Both the position numbers and the translations under genes were made by a program. A stretch of 64,000 nucleotides of DNA from assembly GCA_905182975.1 (NCBI GenBank), contig CAJJDM010000063.1, forward strand, positions 392,216-456,215, written 5' to 3'. The notes beneath the pieces were generated by a model that was not told where the DNA came from, made no database searches, and worked only from the letters and a program-made list of their open reading frames with translations. Shown one piece after another: positions 1 to 12,017 of this stretch (position 1 is its first letter; each line of letters opens with the position of its first letter). The DNA comes from Paramecium primaurelia (lineage: Eukaryota > Ciliophora > Oligohymenophorea > Peniculida > Parameciidae).

Positions 1-1599
1 ACTCAAAGGTTCAAAAAATATTCAAAAAAATATGAATATTATAATGTATTTGATAATTAAGGTGGATAAATTATATATAATGACTACTAATTTAGATTAT
101 TTTTGCAAATTTTTTTTATGAATTCCCTTTTCTTATACTTCAAAGATCCAAGAGTTGAATAATCATATTAGATTTCAAATTAACATTCGAAGAGACTTAG
201 TACATTTATATGTTTAAGTTTTGGATTCCTAATTGCATTTTTAGTCAAAGTAATATAATCAAGTCATGAGAAAAATAATTATGGATTTATATTGAATTTA
301 TCTATGTTGATTTACTTAGTTGTGCAATTGATTTTCGTTTGGAAAAATAATTAATATCTCAGATTGGGTATCATCATATTAAATCATTCCGTCACTATCT
401 TTTTTATTGCTTTTGAGGATAGATCAGGAGTAGATAATTAAATGGCTATGCTTTAAGGAGTTAATTAGATGGCAGCAACTTATTTATTGGTCTTGACTGG
501 AGAATACGTTGATGGTATGATAACCATAATAACACTTTAAATATTTAGATTACTTTGGGGGATCTTTAAAAGTGATGGCATGCAATATTCTGCACTTGTA
601 ACCTCCACTCTTTTAATCCTCTATATTAATTATTTCAATTATTAGTATAATAAGGCAAAACGATCGTAGTATTTATTAACTTTAGCTGACACAAGATGGG
701 AAGACATTCTTAAAAAACTCTTATTGCAATAGTCATATATGATTTTGTAATTTTCAGAAGAGAATTTACACTTTTCTGTTAGGTAACTCAGAAATTGTGA
801 AAAACTCTTCAAAACAGAAGAAGAAGCCTATTCGTTTTTGAAACAGGCCACTCATTAAAATAAAATAATGTAGAATGTTATCTATGATTTCATAAGGAAA
901 TTTTAATAAAATAATTAACAAACTTTCAACAATACGTTTCTGATTAATTTTCTTAAAAGAACTATAAGGGCTGAAATTTCAATTTATTAAGGAGATAAGC
1001 CTACCATATTATTATTATTTAAAGAGTTTTTTTATGAAAGGAGAATAAATACAAAAATAATATAAACTCAATATGATTAAATGATAAAATTGATGGTAAA
1101 AATACTTAATCGTATAAATCAATATCCCATTTGCAAAGATAAATATTAATCCATATAAAGAAAATTAATATTTATTCATTTGATCCAAAATATAAAAAGG
1201 GATATCAAATTAAAGAAAATATCATTAAATGATTTCCTCAAAAATGCAATTAGATTACATAGTCATGTTTAATTTAATTTTCAATATTATTGTAATCCAT
1301 CTATAGAAACATCTGTAAATATCTTATAAATTGTAATTTTGCAAATATTTTAAAATATACTAAGTTAAAACATTATTATTAGAACATCCTATACAAAAGA
1401 GAAAAAGATCAGATGTCAATTTTTAGGTTATTTTAGCATTGAAAAAATTAGAAGATTTAAAGACTATTTGGAAATACCATTTCTATTATTATTTGAATCA
1501 TATGATTTAAATCAAGAAGGTAAATAAATATTTATATATAAAATAGTAATTTAATTCGTCTTTCCTCATTCTATCGATATCCCTTTCAATAAATTTTGA
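1..1599 (+). CDS. Multi-pass membrane protein with degenerate histidine-kinase-like C-terminus (5' partial)
   Basis: Open with TGA-only stops from the window edge to TGA at 1597-1599. The first good Met is at 118, but upstream codons are also open, so the start may lie outside. Hydrophobic segments occupy roughly residues 40-180 (counted from 118), for example around FGFLIAFLVKVI and LIYLVVQLIFVW. After them comes a soluble region beginning LADTRWEDILKKLLLQQ. The C-terminal 120 residues resemble the dimerisation/HATPase part of ciliate membrane histidine kinases: a FQYYCNPSIE stretch, then an ILQIVILQIFQNIL helix where the N box sits. I see no H box with histidine, no DxGxG and no receiver, so catalysis is doubtful. 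A 27-nt GTA...TAG stretch near 1519-1545 could be an intron; removing it keeps the frame. Membrane location is inferred from hydrophobicity. Alternative: an unrelated orphan. Confidence 0.6.
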
Positions 1600-1612
1600 T
1601 TTCTACTAAAAT

Positions 1613-1726
1613 TAATATAATATAATCTAATCTAATCTAATCTAATCTAATCTAATCTAATATAATATAATATAATATAATATAATATAATATAATATAA
1701 TATAATATAATATAATATAATATAAT
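1613..1726. repeat. Pentanucleotide microsatellite (TAATC)n then (TAATA)n
   Basis: Just downstream of the membrane-protein stop, about six TAATC units are embedded in a much longer run of TAATA units. All share the TAAT core. It is not a ciliate telomere repeat (no G-runs). The same TAATA unit reappears right after the N gap. Confidence 0.95.
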
Positions 1727-2019
1727 TAATAACAATTATGTATTCATAAAATTTAAGTAGTATCTATCTAAAAACATTTTTGTTTGAATCTAAATTATAA
1801 TTCATATAGCATAAATATATTTAAAATTAATAAAGATGAGAAATTATACTTCAGAACACATTTTATTCAATTATATTTTATTCTATAAAGATTATTAGAA
1901 TGTAGTTATTTCTTTAAAAACCTTTTTAATTCAATGTAAAAGTAATTACAAATAAAAATACTAAATTAAAATTTTTTATTAAAGAAATTTGATTCAGCTT
2001 TATTCAACTCTAAAACTAA

Positions 2020-2220
2020 ATGGATTTCTTAAATGATAATTTTTTGGACTGTTTATCTATTAATCATGATAATTATCATATATTTTGCCTTCCTTTAAAA
2101 TTTTTAGAATGTCCAAAGAATTATGAATACCTTTTCGAGGATATTTAAATTACTGAAGTATTTGGCATTAAGGATTAATTGTCATTCTTTATGCAAGAAG
2201 TCTGTCAAATAGTGTGTTGA
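2020..2220 (+). CDS. Small hypothetical ORF
   Basis: This is a 66-residue frame beginning MDFLNDNFLDC and ending at TGA 2218-2220. Amino-acid composition is protein-like (C, F, E, D, P spread evenly) and unlike translated AT-rich spacer. It overlaps the end of another small frame (1836-2036, MRNYTSEHILF...), so the two may be exons of one gene with an intron I cannot place. No family recognised. It lies between two repeat tracts, next to the N gap. Confidence 0.3.
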
Positions 2221-2366
2221 ATTAAAATTTAAATTACATCAGTGCGTTATCTATAATTATAATTACTAATTTATACTATTATCTTGGGAATTTTTATTAG
2301 TAATACTTTATTTAATAATTATTTCCTGAAAATGATTTATTTTTTATAATAAACTTTATTGTTCAA

Positions 2367-2885
2367 NNNNNNNNNNNNNNNNNNNNNNNNNNNNNNNNNN
2401 NNNNNNNNNNNNNNNNNNNNNNNNNNNNNNNNNNNNNNNNNNNNNNNNNNNNNNNNNNNNNNNNNNNNNNNNNNNNNNNNNNNNNNNNNNNNNNNNNNNN
2501 NNNNNNNNNNNNNNNNNNNNNNNNNNNNNNNNNNNNNNNNNNNNNNNNNNNNNNNNNNNNNNNNNNNNNNNNNNNNNNNNNNNNNNNNNNNNNNNNNNNN
2601 NNNNNNNNNNNNNNNNNNNNNNNNNNNNNNNNNNNNNNNNNNNNNNNNNNNNNNNNNNNNNNNNNNNNNNNNNNNNNNNNNNNNNNNNNNNNNNNNNNNN
2701 NNNNNNNNNNNNNNNNNNNNNNNNNNNNNNNNNNNNNNNNNNNNNNNNNNNNNNNNNNNNNNNNNNNNNNNNNNNNNNNNNNNNNNNNNNNNNNNNNNNN
2801 NNNNNNNNNNNNNNNNNNNNNNNNNNNNNNNNNNNNNNNNNNNNNNNNNNNNNNNNNNNNNNNNNNNNNNNNNNNNNNNNNNNNN
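2367..2885. other. Assembly gap (519 N)
   Basis: A run of 519 undetermined bases. The right edge goes straight into a TAATA microsatellite, which probably stopped assembly. The left edge is ordinary AT-rich sequence. Confidence 1.
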
Positions 2886-2940
2886 TAATATAATATAATA
2901 TAATATAATATAATATAATATAATATAATATAATATAATT
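2886..2940. repeat. (TAATA)n microsatellite at right edge of gap
   Basis: About eleven uninterrupted TAATA units abut the N run, matching the tract at 1613-1726. The true tract is probably longer and extends into the gap. Confidence 0.95.
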
Positions 2941-3172
2941 AATAATCATTATTAATTAATATATTATATTAAATGATAGAAATATAAAAAATATCTATAT
3001 TCATCAATCTTCAGATTGAGTATTTATTAATTTTAACTTTTCAGATTGTGTTTTCTCTCTTAAAGTTTATTTATTCTTAAAGTTTTCTTTCAATTGTTTG
3101 AAAGTATTTATGTAATCTTATCTTTTAATATTTTCTGAACCTTATTTTTGATATACAGCACAAGATGTATTA

Positions 3173-3716
3173 ATGTTAAAATTTTAGACTTCTTTTGGAT
3201 GTGCCTTAGGTTAATGGCAATTGTATTAAAAATAATTTTTTGTTATACTAGAAAAAAACAAATCGCTTGAGGGTGAGGATGACATCTATTTTTTTTTAGT
3301 TGATTAAGATTCATTATTTTAATTATATCCATAATTGTTAGGGAATTATTGGAAATTCGCTTAAGGTATTTTTTGAACAAAGCACAGTTGTTGATTTTAA
3401 TTCATGCTCAATTAATATTTATATAAATGAAAATTTATTTAACAAAAGTTCTTTTTATAGCTAATATTTCCTAATTTAGAATATTAATTTTTTATTGGAA
3501 GTTCTACAAAAAAAAATATATATCTTTTAAACATATTCAATTTATGTTCAATAATATAATAATATCTTGAATAGTCAAGATATAAAAGAATAGATTATTA
3601 TGGTTACATATCCAATTTTATATGATATAAATAGTTCTATAATCCTTTGTCATATCAACAATAAAGAATTATTTCAAATGGCACAAACAGATATTTATAA
3701 ATCTGTTTATTATTGA
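3173..3716 (+). CDS. Hypothetical protein, one 22-nt intron
   Basis: Two exons, 3173-3365 and 3388-3716, joined over a 22-nt GTATTT...CACAG intron, give a 173-residue protein. Without splicing the frame hits TGA inside the intron, which supports the model. It starts MLKFQTSFGCALGQW and contains an acidic LEGEDDIYFFLVDQD stretch. The rest is hydrophilic with scattered aromatics and no clear membrane helix. The frame upstream of Met contains a TGA, so the start is the first available one unless a further 5' exon exists. The stop lies 6 bp from the convergent gene at 3723. No family recognised. Confidence 0.55.
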
Positions 3717-3722
3717 ATAATA

Positions 3723-3971
3723 TCATTCATTTTATCTTAAATGAAATAGCCCTATTGAAATATCGTATCTTTCTACTTTTAGTGCATCTATATCTTTATG
3801 ATTCTGTAAATGGATTGGCATATGGAAAACCATTTCTAGAGATTGTTTTTGTAAATCTATTAATTTGAAACTTGAAAGCTCTTTAAATTTAAGATAAATT
3901 TTATTAATTAAAACTATTGTTAATCTGAAAGGATTAGAGACCAATTCACTATAAAAGTTCACCTTACTCAT
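3723..3971 (-). CDS. Small hypothetical protein (82 aa)
   Basis: Single exon on the minus strand, MSKVNFYSELVSNPFRL... to TGA (tca on plus at 3723-3725). The last Gln is encoded by TAA. The composition is protein-like, with a K/E-rich middle and an HMPIHLQNHKDID stretch. It is convergent with the preceding gene. It could be the 3' exon of a longer gene, but upstream I see only stops. Function unknown. Confidence 0.4.
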
Positions 3972-4093
3972 TTCAGTTAATCCATAGTGGATAGTCTATT
4001 GTAAATATTACATGTTAAAATTATAAATATATATCAATTATAATGAATTCTATAATTATCAATATATTTTTAATTTGAATTCATTAAATATAA

Positions 4094-5053
4094 ATGGGCA
4101 ATTATTGTAAAGAGATTTGTAATGAGCCTGAGATTTAAGTTGTAAGATTAAATGATTTTGAATGCACGCCCTAATCAGTGCGTTCTAGAAGGAGCCAAAA
4201 TTAGAAAGGCTACTTCACAGAATGTAAAGAACCAGTCCTTCATTTATATAATAATACTTAGAAAGAAAAACGTCCTCCTTATCGTTACTCCACAGAAGGA
4301 GTATATGAAGGAGAATGGGTAGGAAACTAAAGAGAAGGATTTGGAATTATGACTTGGCCAGGTAATACATGATATTTGACCTATTTGCAAGATGGAGCTA
4401 AATATGAAGGTGAGTGGAAGGATAATAGAGCTAATGGTAATGGTAAATTTTGGCATATAGATGGTGATACTTGTAGGTTTATTTTGTTTTTATTAGATGA
4501 AGGAGAATGGAAGGATGATTAGACACATGGCTATGGCATATATGTACATGTTAATGGAGCTAAGTATGAAGGATATTGGAAGAATGACTTATAAGATGGA
4601 TATGGTATTGAAACATGGGCAGATGGTAGCAAATATCAGGGATCTTATGTATTGGGCAAAAAGTAAGGTTAAGGGAAATATTATTGGCCAGATGGCAGTT
4701 ATTATTAAGGAGATTGGAAGGAGAACAATATAAATGGTCATGGTACATATTACTGGTAAGATGGACGTTAGGTAATTTAATTATGTATAAAATAGTATAT
4801 TGGTGAATGGTAAGATAATTGTATGCATGGTAAAGGATGTTATAAATGGAAGGATGGTAGATCATATTACGGAGAATTTGTTTAAGATAAAAGACATGGA
4901 TTTGGAGTTTATGAATGGGAAGATGGAAGGAAATATGAAGGATTATGGAAAAATGGGAAACAGAATGGTGAAGGAAACTATTATGAATCAAATAGTAAAA
5001 TGAAGAGAGGATTATGGGAGGATGGGAAAAGGATAAAATGGTTAGATGAGTGA
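4094..5053 (+). CDS. MORN-repeat protein with predicted N-terminal lipidation
   Basis: Four exons (introns 4362-4391, 4473-4496, 4772-4795; 30, 24 and 24 nt) encode 293 residues. From about residue 70 the protein is a continuous ladder of MORN repeats (YEGEW/YxGxW followed by G-x-G-x-F/Y-xW), about nine in all. Such repeats bind membranes or scaffold partners at cortex and cilia in protists. The N-terminus is MGNYCKE: Gly2 suits N-myristoylation and Cys5 palmitoylation, so membrane anchoring is a fair inference. No kinase domain follows, unlike plant PIP5K MORN proteins. Introns 1 and 2 fall inside repeats. Many Gln codons are TAA/TAG. The start is fixed by the acylation motif. Confidence 0.9.
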
Positions 5054-5070
5054 TATAATGTTGAATTATC

Positions 5071-6599
5071 TCAAATCAAAGAACTTAATTATTCTGATGC
5101 TTCTTTTAAATGATTGAAAATTAATTATCTACAATCTTCAATTCCATGTTCACTAAATTAAGCCATATCTTCCTTTATGTATAATACAAACTCATTTTCA
5201 GTTGAATCTGTCAACTTTTCTGCAACATATATTAACCATTATTCATCAGATGTATAATTTTTATCTCTAAAATTTATTAATTATTTAATTTTAGTATTGT
5301 ATTCAATTTTTGCCTTTTTCTATTAATCCATCATAATGACATCGAATTTAGATTACAATTAATCATCCCTTATTGTAAAATAGGAATAATTTAAGAAATA
5401 CTCAGCTCTCATTTCTTATAATTCCTATTTAATATAGTTTTAAGTAAAGAATTGATCAAAATTCTCAATTGTTAGTATACGCAATGCTTCATCAACTTTC
5501 TTTTATAAGGAATCTAATTCATAAACCCCTATACTTCTTAAACATTTAGAACAAGCTGAAACAATTCTTGAAACATCTTTATCTTCCTCCTTAAGTGGCA
5601 TCCTATAAATAGCTGGTTAATTGTGCAAAGGACATTTTTATTAATAAATAGATTTTCTGTCTTGAATAACATCTAAATCATTAACCAAAAGAGGTGAGAT
5701 AGGTTGAGTGAATGTAGCTTAATTTAAAAGTGAAAGTGAACTATTGATAACACTTTATTTGTATTGTCTTATTTAATCAAGTATCCAAGTAAGAGATTTC
5801 CTTTGATTTGGTTCTTTATTAATAATTCCCATAAGAATATTAACAACAATTTACTTTTTTTGTGGCAAACGACTACCTGAATATTCATGTTTTCTTGGAT
5901 AATAGGGTTCATTTCTAATTTTAATAAAGACTTCATCTTCTGTTAGTCCATCATAGAAAGGAGTACCATGTATTAATTCATCAAACATTAATCCCAAAGC
6001 CCATATATCTACAGATTTATCATATCCATATAATTCTGTTCTTCCATCAATAATTTCAGGAGCAACATAATAAGCAGTTCCAAATTTTGAAGTTAATTTC
6101 ATATCCCCTATACTGCTTAATCCAAAATCAGAGATCTTATAATAGATCTAACCATTAAATGTAGTTCTTAAAATATTTTCTGGTTTAATATCTCTATGTA
6201 CAATATTGATTTTATGTAAATAATCTAGACCTTGGGCAACTTATTCTAAAATTTCAATGCAATGTTCCTCACCCATAAATTAAGGTTTCTTTTTCATAAA
6301 ATCATATAAAGTGCCATTATTACAGAATTCTTAAACTACATATACTTGATTGCCTTAATCATAGACATCAATTATCCTTACAATTGCAGGATGCGAATGT
6401 TTAACTAATTCATTAAGTATTTCAATTTCACTAATAGTTAATTAATTGTTTTTAGGTAAAATCTACAATAGCTTAATTTTTGTACTTTGACAGCCACTTA
6501 CTCTTAAGTGGTTTTCTTTTTGGCCAAATAAACTTAACCAAATACTCCTTAACCTAATTATTAATTAGAAAACTCATAAAATAAATCAAATCTCTTCAT
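5071..6599 (-). CDS. Serine/threonine protein kinase
   Basis: 501 residues after removal of a 23-nt intron at 6463-6485, which falls directly after the VAVK lysine. Kinase landmarks in order: glycine loop LGQGVFGQVYLA, VAVK, alphaC EIEILNEL, catalytic HRDIKPEN, DFG (KISDFGLSS), then GTAYYVAPEI and a VDIWALG subdomain IX. All catalytic residues are present. The HPAIV and YYVAPE pattern suits the CAMK/CDPK-like branch, but the 230-residue tail lacks EF-hand loops. That tail has a CSKCLRSIG stretch and charged, probably helical sequence to the C-terminus. The start is the Met just before the glycine loop; upstream codons are open, so a slightly longer N-terminus is possible. It lies 32 bp below the DP gene on the same strand. 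Confidence 0.9.
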
Positions 6600-6631
6600 A
6601 TATTTGATAAATTTTAATTTTAATATATAGA

Positions 6632-7592
6632 TCAATTTTTGGTTAAGTTCAAATAGAAATTAACAAAAGCCTTATCATCAAAGACTTTTGACAAAAATGC
6701 TTATTACTGAGCATCCTAAAGTATTTCTACTTCTGTCATAAATGTACAACTCTTTTTGGTGGACAAAGTCACTTCTTTTGAAGATTTGATCACTATACGC
6801 AACTATATAATATAAATAATAGAATTTTTACATCTTCTGGTTTACTCCAAAATGCAAAAATAGGCAATTGAAATATGATTTATGGTTAAACATTAGAGTT
6901 TAGTTAGACTCCACTTTAAATACTTTATTAACTACAAAGGACTTAAGATGGTTCAACTTTTTCATCTTTTAAGAATCTACATTAATTACCAAAAGATACG
7001 CTTCAGCTGCATTCTAACTATTAGGAAGACTCTTATTATAATTGTTCTTGGTGATTAGATGACGAACACATAGCATCTTCTTTACTAAGTCAATCAAATA
7101 TTGTTTCTTATGACTCAATACTTGACGCTTCTTTGCTCGAATTTACTAATCTTCTTTAATTTTTTGCCATTTTTCTTTGTTATGGCACCCTATTAAGAAT
7201 ATTTAGTACTTCCCACTCTTAAAGGTCTCTTATGTTGCAACCAAGAACTTCTTCTTCTTTATTATTACTTCAGCAGCAATCAAGACATTGAGTGCATCAT
7301 AGACTCGACGCTTCACATTCTATTCCTCATTCTTTTGTTCACTGTCTTCAGATACTAATTTATCGGCTACAAACCTATAAGTTGTCATTGACTCTGATTC
7401 AATTATTTTTTTCACCTTATAACTCAGATTTCTCAATCCCTTATTCTTAGAACCATGTAATGAAAAGCTTTTCTTCTTCACTCCTGTAAATGAGCATTAA
7501 GAGTAAACTGGCTTTGGATGCAGGACTCCATTAGGATTGAAACTAAATCGTGAGACATCTGGAAATTGACTAGCCTCTCCGTCGTAATCCAT
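6632..7592 (-). CDS. DP-family transcription factor (E2F dimerisation partner)
   Basis: Starts MDYDGEASQFPD. The winged-helix region (about residues 50-115) reads KGLRNLSYKVKK..., then a basic RRVYDALNVLIAAEVI helix. That is the DP-type DNA-recognition signature (RRxYDALNVL) used when DP pairs with E2F at cell-cycle promoters. It is followed by a Lys-rich wing, then a dimerisation coiled coil (QVLSHKKQYLIDLVKKML...), as in DP. Short introns disturb the 3' third: a 29-nt GTAAAAA...TATATAG intron near 6805-6833 is likely, and a 22-nt one upstream is possible, so the exact C-terminus (ending ...FYLNLTKN by one model) is uncertain. No E2F gene is in the window. Nuclear role inferred from the family. 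Confidence 0.85.
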
Positions 7593-7676
7593 TTAATCAA
7601 TATTATATTAATATTATACATTCCCAATTTACCAAATTGTTAATCAATGTGTATAAACATAGTAATAAGATTTCAT

Positions 7677-8408
7677 TCATCCAACATTGTTGATTTTAAT
7701 AGTTGGGGCATTTTGAATGGAGATTCTCCTTTTCTATTTCTAAAAAAAGGATAAAGATTATGTTTCAACCATTTCTAGTCCACTATTTATTTGATTTGGA
7801 GTATTTCCTTAATTATTAGGAGTGTTTGTATTATTATTCCAAAAACTAAAAAACTTCCTCTTTCCTCTATTAAACAATTATTGCTTAATTCTCTAATCCA
7901 TATTATTGAAACTCACTGAAGCTTCCTCTATTGGTTAATAAAATGATTTAAATTCTTTAGGTAATTCTGTATGTTTCTATTCAATCTATTATTATTGTTT
8001 CTCCAAAGCCTTTATTCGAAATTAATAAAAACTCCTATTCTATTCCTCATATTATTATTATCTCTTAAGTATCTTATTGATCTTGGTTTCCTACTATTGT
8101 ATCAGATTTTCTTAGATTGAATTTATAAAACTGACATACTCTTAAGGCATTTACACTTTCTTCAATTTTGTTTACTTTTATAATTGCTTTATCTTATTGG
8201 CCAGAGATCTTGTCTTATCCTATACAAACTTTGTTTACAATGCATCCTCATCCAATCTGATTTTTAAATGACTTATTATTTGAGACTCTACAGATGAACC
8301 AGGATTCAAAGATAACTTTCTAAAATATGGAGGTTGAGATTCATCTGTCTTTTTGAGATTGGAAATTAAATCATCTATTTTAGATGTAATAATAATCCTA
8401 TTTCTCAT
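7677..8408 (-). CDS. Coiled-coil protein
   Basis: Single exon, 243 residues, starting MRNRIIITSKIDDLI. Residues about 60-165 are a Q/K/E-rich heptad-like coiled coil containing ALEKQQQQIEQKH. After it come a YQPIEEASVSFNNMDQRI motif, a basic RGKRKFFSFW patch and an Asn/Thr/Pro low-complexity tail. The length is exactly in frame with TGA at 7677. No catalytic motif. The nearest neighbours on the same strand are the DP factor (84 bp downstream) and the GAF protein. Structural or adaptor role is only an inference. Confidence 0.75.
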
Positions 8409-9325
8409 TTTGATTAATTATATTTTATTTTTTTTTAATATTTCATCATATCATAAAATTATAATAATAAAGGATATATTATTAATAAAGTTGTATAGTC
8501 AACTACAAAATGTAAGATCTTAAATGATGATTATTTACCATCTACCTAAAATTATATAGGCATTGATTATACTAAGATAAAACATTTGAAATAAATTAAA
8601 AATTAATATATAATTTCTATATTACTAAGTGAAAGTAAATTAGATTATATTTTTAATAAGATATTCTTTATAATTATAGATATACTTATGGTTAACTTTT
8701 ATTCAAAGTTTTTAAGTTTTTGTGAGAGGATTAATATCTTCTCCATTAAATTTATAAGAGTACTAAGACTTCTATTGATTCTTTATCATTTCTTCATAGT
8801 CTAAAATATAATGATCAAAATGTCTTACTGAAGATATTAATATAATTATCTATATATTTAAGATTCTTATTTTAAGATAAATCATTTTACTTATTTTAAG
8901 ATAATTTAAATATATATTTTAAAAGGCTAAATTTAATATAAATAATGAATTATTCAGATTCTATTAAATATATATTGGATAATCTAAACTAAACTAAAAT
9001 AATCTATATTATCTCCTAGAACTTAATTGTACTTTTTAAAAATATGATTAGAAATAATTACTTAGATATTTCTATGATCTATTTAATTTAATTCAATTAA
9101 AATATTTAATCCTATATATATATTTTTTCTAATCATTAGAAGAGTTTTAACCAGATCTTTAATTAGAGTGGTGAAACAATTGATTTTTTCATTATGAAAT
9201 TGAATCATTCGGTAATAAAAATTATGATGGTTATATTTCAACTAAATAAGACAGTTCAAATCAATTTTTCATCATATTTTTATTATGAATCACCCATTTA
9301 TTATTTAATATTTTAATTAATATCA
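8409..9325. other. Gene-poor AT-rich spacer (about 0.9 kb)
   Basis: No convincing gene. The best frame is a 47-residue plus-strand ORF at 8688-8831 (MVNFYSKFLSF..., hydrophobic) that could be a short membrane peptide, but nothing else supports it. It is unusually long for spacing in this window. Confidence 0.6.
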
Positions 9326-11123
9326 TCATTAGATTGATTGTTTACATTATTACAAACTTTAAGCACATTACTAACAAAAGAGTTCTAGCATATCTAAATC
9401 TATAGAATTTATCTTGGCTTCACTGTTTGAAGAAATGTTACCAATACCTTTGACATTAATTACTTATATGGCTCCAATTATTTAATGATTTTAGGTTTTT
9501 AACGGCATACAAATAATAGGCATATTTGTTTCTATATCAATATTAGGATTAAATATTGGACTAGTGTAACAATTGCTCACTGCCACCAATTATTGATCCT
9601 TTATGCACAGTCCCATGATACCCAATAAAGTATCAATTTAACTTAATTTGCCATCTCTATTGATGTGAGATAGAACTTAATTATAATAAACAACTTTGGC
9701 TTAATCTACATTCATTAATGATCGTAATCTTTCTTCTGCTGATAGAATTAAATCAATAAGATTATCTTACTTGCTTTAAAGAATGATTCCTGTTTTAATA
9801 ATATGTCTTAGTTTATTTTAAATTAGCATCTAAGCATCATGATTCATAGCATTTTTTAAGACACTTTTACTGAATTCTCCCATAATTTATAATAATGCTT
9901 CATCATCTTTAGTAAAATATCCATTTGATTTATTGACACATTATAAAACTCCCATACATTTATCTCCATCTAAAATGGGTGATATTAATAATGTTTTTGT
10001 TTTATAATTATTTTTTACATCTTATTAGGTATTGAATCTTTAATCTCTATATGCATCTTCAATATTCAAAATTATTCTATTTTAAGCAACAAATCCTGCA
10101 AGTCCTTATCCAATTTATAATCTTATAGTTGTTTGTGTACCTTTAGCAACTCTAGTCCATAATTCCTTTTTTGCTTAATCAACTATAAAACAAGATGCTC
10201 TATCACATTCTAAACAATCAATACATTTATCAATAATTGTTTATAATGCATCATCTAATAGAACAGATGAATTCATTTATAAAGCACCTGTAACTATTTT
10301 TTTGAGTCTTAAGACTAAGATAAATAATTATTAATGATCTGACATTATTCTTTTGAATTTATCATATAAGAATGATAATTTTTATGCTGAAATTGATTAG
10401 ATTATGTCACAAAAGTTTTCTTCAGATTCTAAAAGCACTTTCATTAATGAGACTGTACCATCTATATTATATTAAGTAGTAGCATCTTCATCAGCTAAAG
10501 TATATTTATTTATATATACATAATTAAATATTCAAAATTGCATTGGTTCTAAAACAATCTTCTTATTATAAAATATCATAAAAATTAGATGCTCCAGATG
10601 TATTCCTATCATTTTTAAATGTATCTCCATCATCTTGATGAAACCTTACTAAAGTTGGATTTCGAAACGTTTATCTCCTAAATAATTTTACTGATTAAGT
10701 ATTTCCTTCTTCTGTTATTTTATTACTCTTTTTTTCTAATGGTAATAATGATTTATGAGTTTTAAATTTTTGGTTTGTCTTACCTCCTTAATTCAATTAT
10801 CTTTCATCTCTTAATATACTTAATTTTGTCTAATTTGCTTGCATAAGGTATTCATTAATGTGAGTTAACCGATCAATCTCTTTTTATTACAACTTAACAA
10901 AATCTTATAATTTCCTTATTTAATCTTCCTTATTCTCTATGGTTATAAATAATTTATCAATCTCTTTTTATTACATCTTATAATTATCAGTCAATTTCTT
11001 AACAATATCTTCTTATGTATCCATATCTTTGTTCTTAGGAGATGCAATTTAAGTACTACGTTCAGTTTTTATTTTAAATTTCTTTCCATTCTCAAAAGCA
11101 TTCAACTCCTATTATTTGTTCAT
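9326..11123 (-). CDS. Tandem GAF-domain protein with N-terminal coiled coil
   Basis: 590 residues after a 25-nt intron at 10495-10519. Residues about 20-100 form a coiled coil (KMQQKEIDKLFITIENKEDQ...). A first GAF domain (about 250-410) reads CIDCLECDRASCFIVD, then GQGLAGFVAQ, LISPILDGDKCMGVLQ and NKSNGYFTKDDEALL, the usual GAF order. A second, weaker GAF follows to the end (MPIICMPLKTQNHQIIGAIQVINVKG). GAF domains bind cyclic nucleotides or other small ligands in phosphodiesterases and cyclases. Here no HD-type phosphodiesterase or cyclase domain follows, so it looks like a stand-alone sensor or adaptor. It sits 48 bp below a membrane protein on the same strand. Confidence 0.85.
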
Positions 11124-11171
11124 TATATATATATATATATATTTATATATATCAATATATTCTTAATTTAA

Positions 11172-12017
11172 TCATTGGCATTTTTTATGCAAAATTATCG
11201 ATATTACACTGAAAATAGTCTCAAATCCAAATACAATTAAATAACAAATTGTTTCATATTCATTTGTCTTTATAAGATAAATCTCAAGTATAAGAAATCC
11301 ATGTATTACTATTAAAACAATCATTTAAATCATTTTGTATCCTATCTACTCTTGTAATCTCAACAAAACACCTGCAAGTAAAGACATTGGAATGAAGATG
11401 TAAAAGTTTAAATCAAAATTCCATAGCAACAAAATTAATCCTTATTCAAATCCAATACGTTCAACATAATATACTAATTGAATCATCGTATCTGTTTTAT
11501 CTTACTAAATACTTTATTCTCCAATTAACGATTATAAAGGATCTCTTTGACTTTCTGGATTTTCAATTTGAGATTTTATTTTCGTTGAATGTATTTACAA
11601 TATTGTACTATTAGGCGATTCTACCTTATCCTTCTAGATTTTCTATTCCTTATTCATAGCATCAAAGAATTAAACACTTGAATTACTTGCCATAGCTAAA
11701 CCTGGATGATCCTCTTTCATTTAAGCCTTTAAAATACTATGTCTAACATATTAATCACTTTTCCTAATCTTAGAACTTAATATGATTGAAGACTTTATTT
11801 CTATATCCTTTTATGTATGCAATTCTGATTGCTTTACTTATTGTGGTCTACATTATTAAACGTATATACTCTTGAAAAACCTAACTATTAATCTAATTCC
11901 TTCTTCTAATAATACAGAGAAAGAAAACTTGAAGCAACAAAAGTAAACCAGAATAAGATAGTTGTGCTATTTAGTAATACATTATAGATTATATGTATAA
12001 TTAATAATTTTTATCAT
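11172..12017 (-). CDS. Multi-pass membrane protein (281 aa)
   Basis: Single open frame starting MIKIINYTYNLQ. One hydrophobic segment lies near residues 18-45 (LILVYFCCFKF). A polar, Gln/Ser-rich cytosolic-looking stretch spans about 50-165. At least three more hydrophobic helices fill the last 110 residues (FYIFIPMSLLAGVLL, MIVLIVIHGFLIL, CYLIVFGFETIFSVI). It ends KKCQ, a dilysine-like basic tail. No family recognised. It is adjacent (48 bp) and same-strand to the GAF gene, which may be simple packing. Confidence 0.65.

Noticed and set aside
1613..1726. Possible telomere or CRISPR-like repeats
   Set aside because: Pentanucleotide TAATC/TAATA microsatellite without G-rich telomere units; no spacers, and eukaryotic context.
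2356..2949. ORFs spanning the N gap on both strands
   Set aside because: They consist of unknown residues over undetermined bases.
4560..4991. Minus-strand 143-aa ORF (His/Ile-rich)
   Set aside because: Exact antisense of MORN-repeat exons; MORN periodicity is unmistakable on the plus strand.
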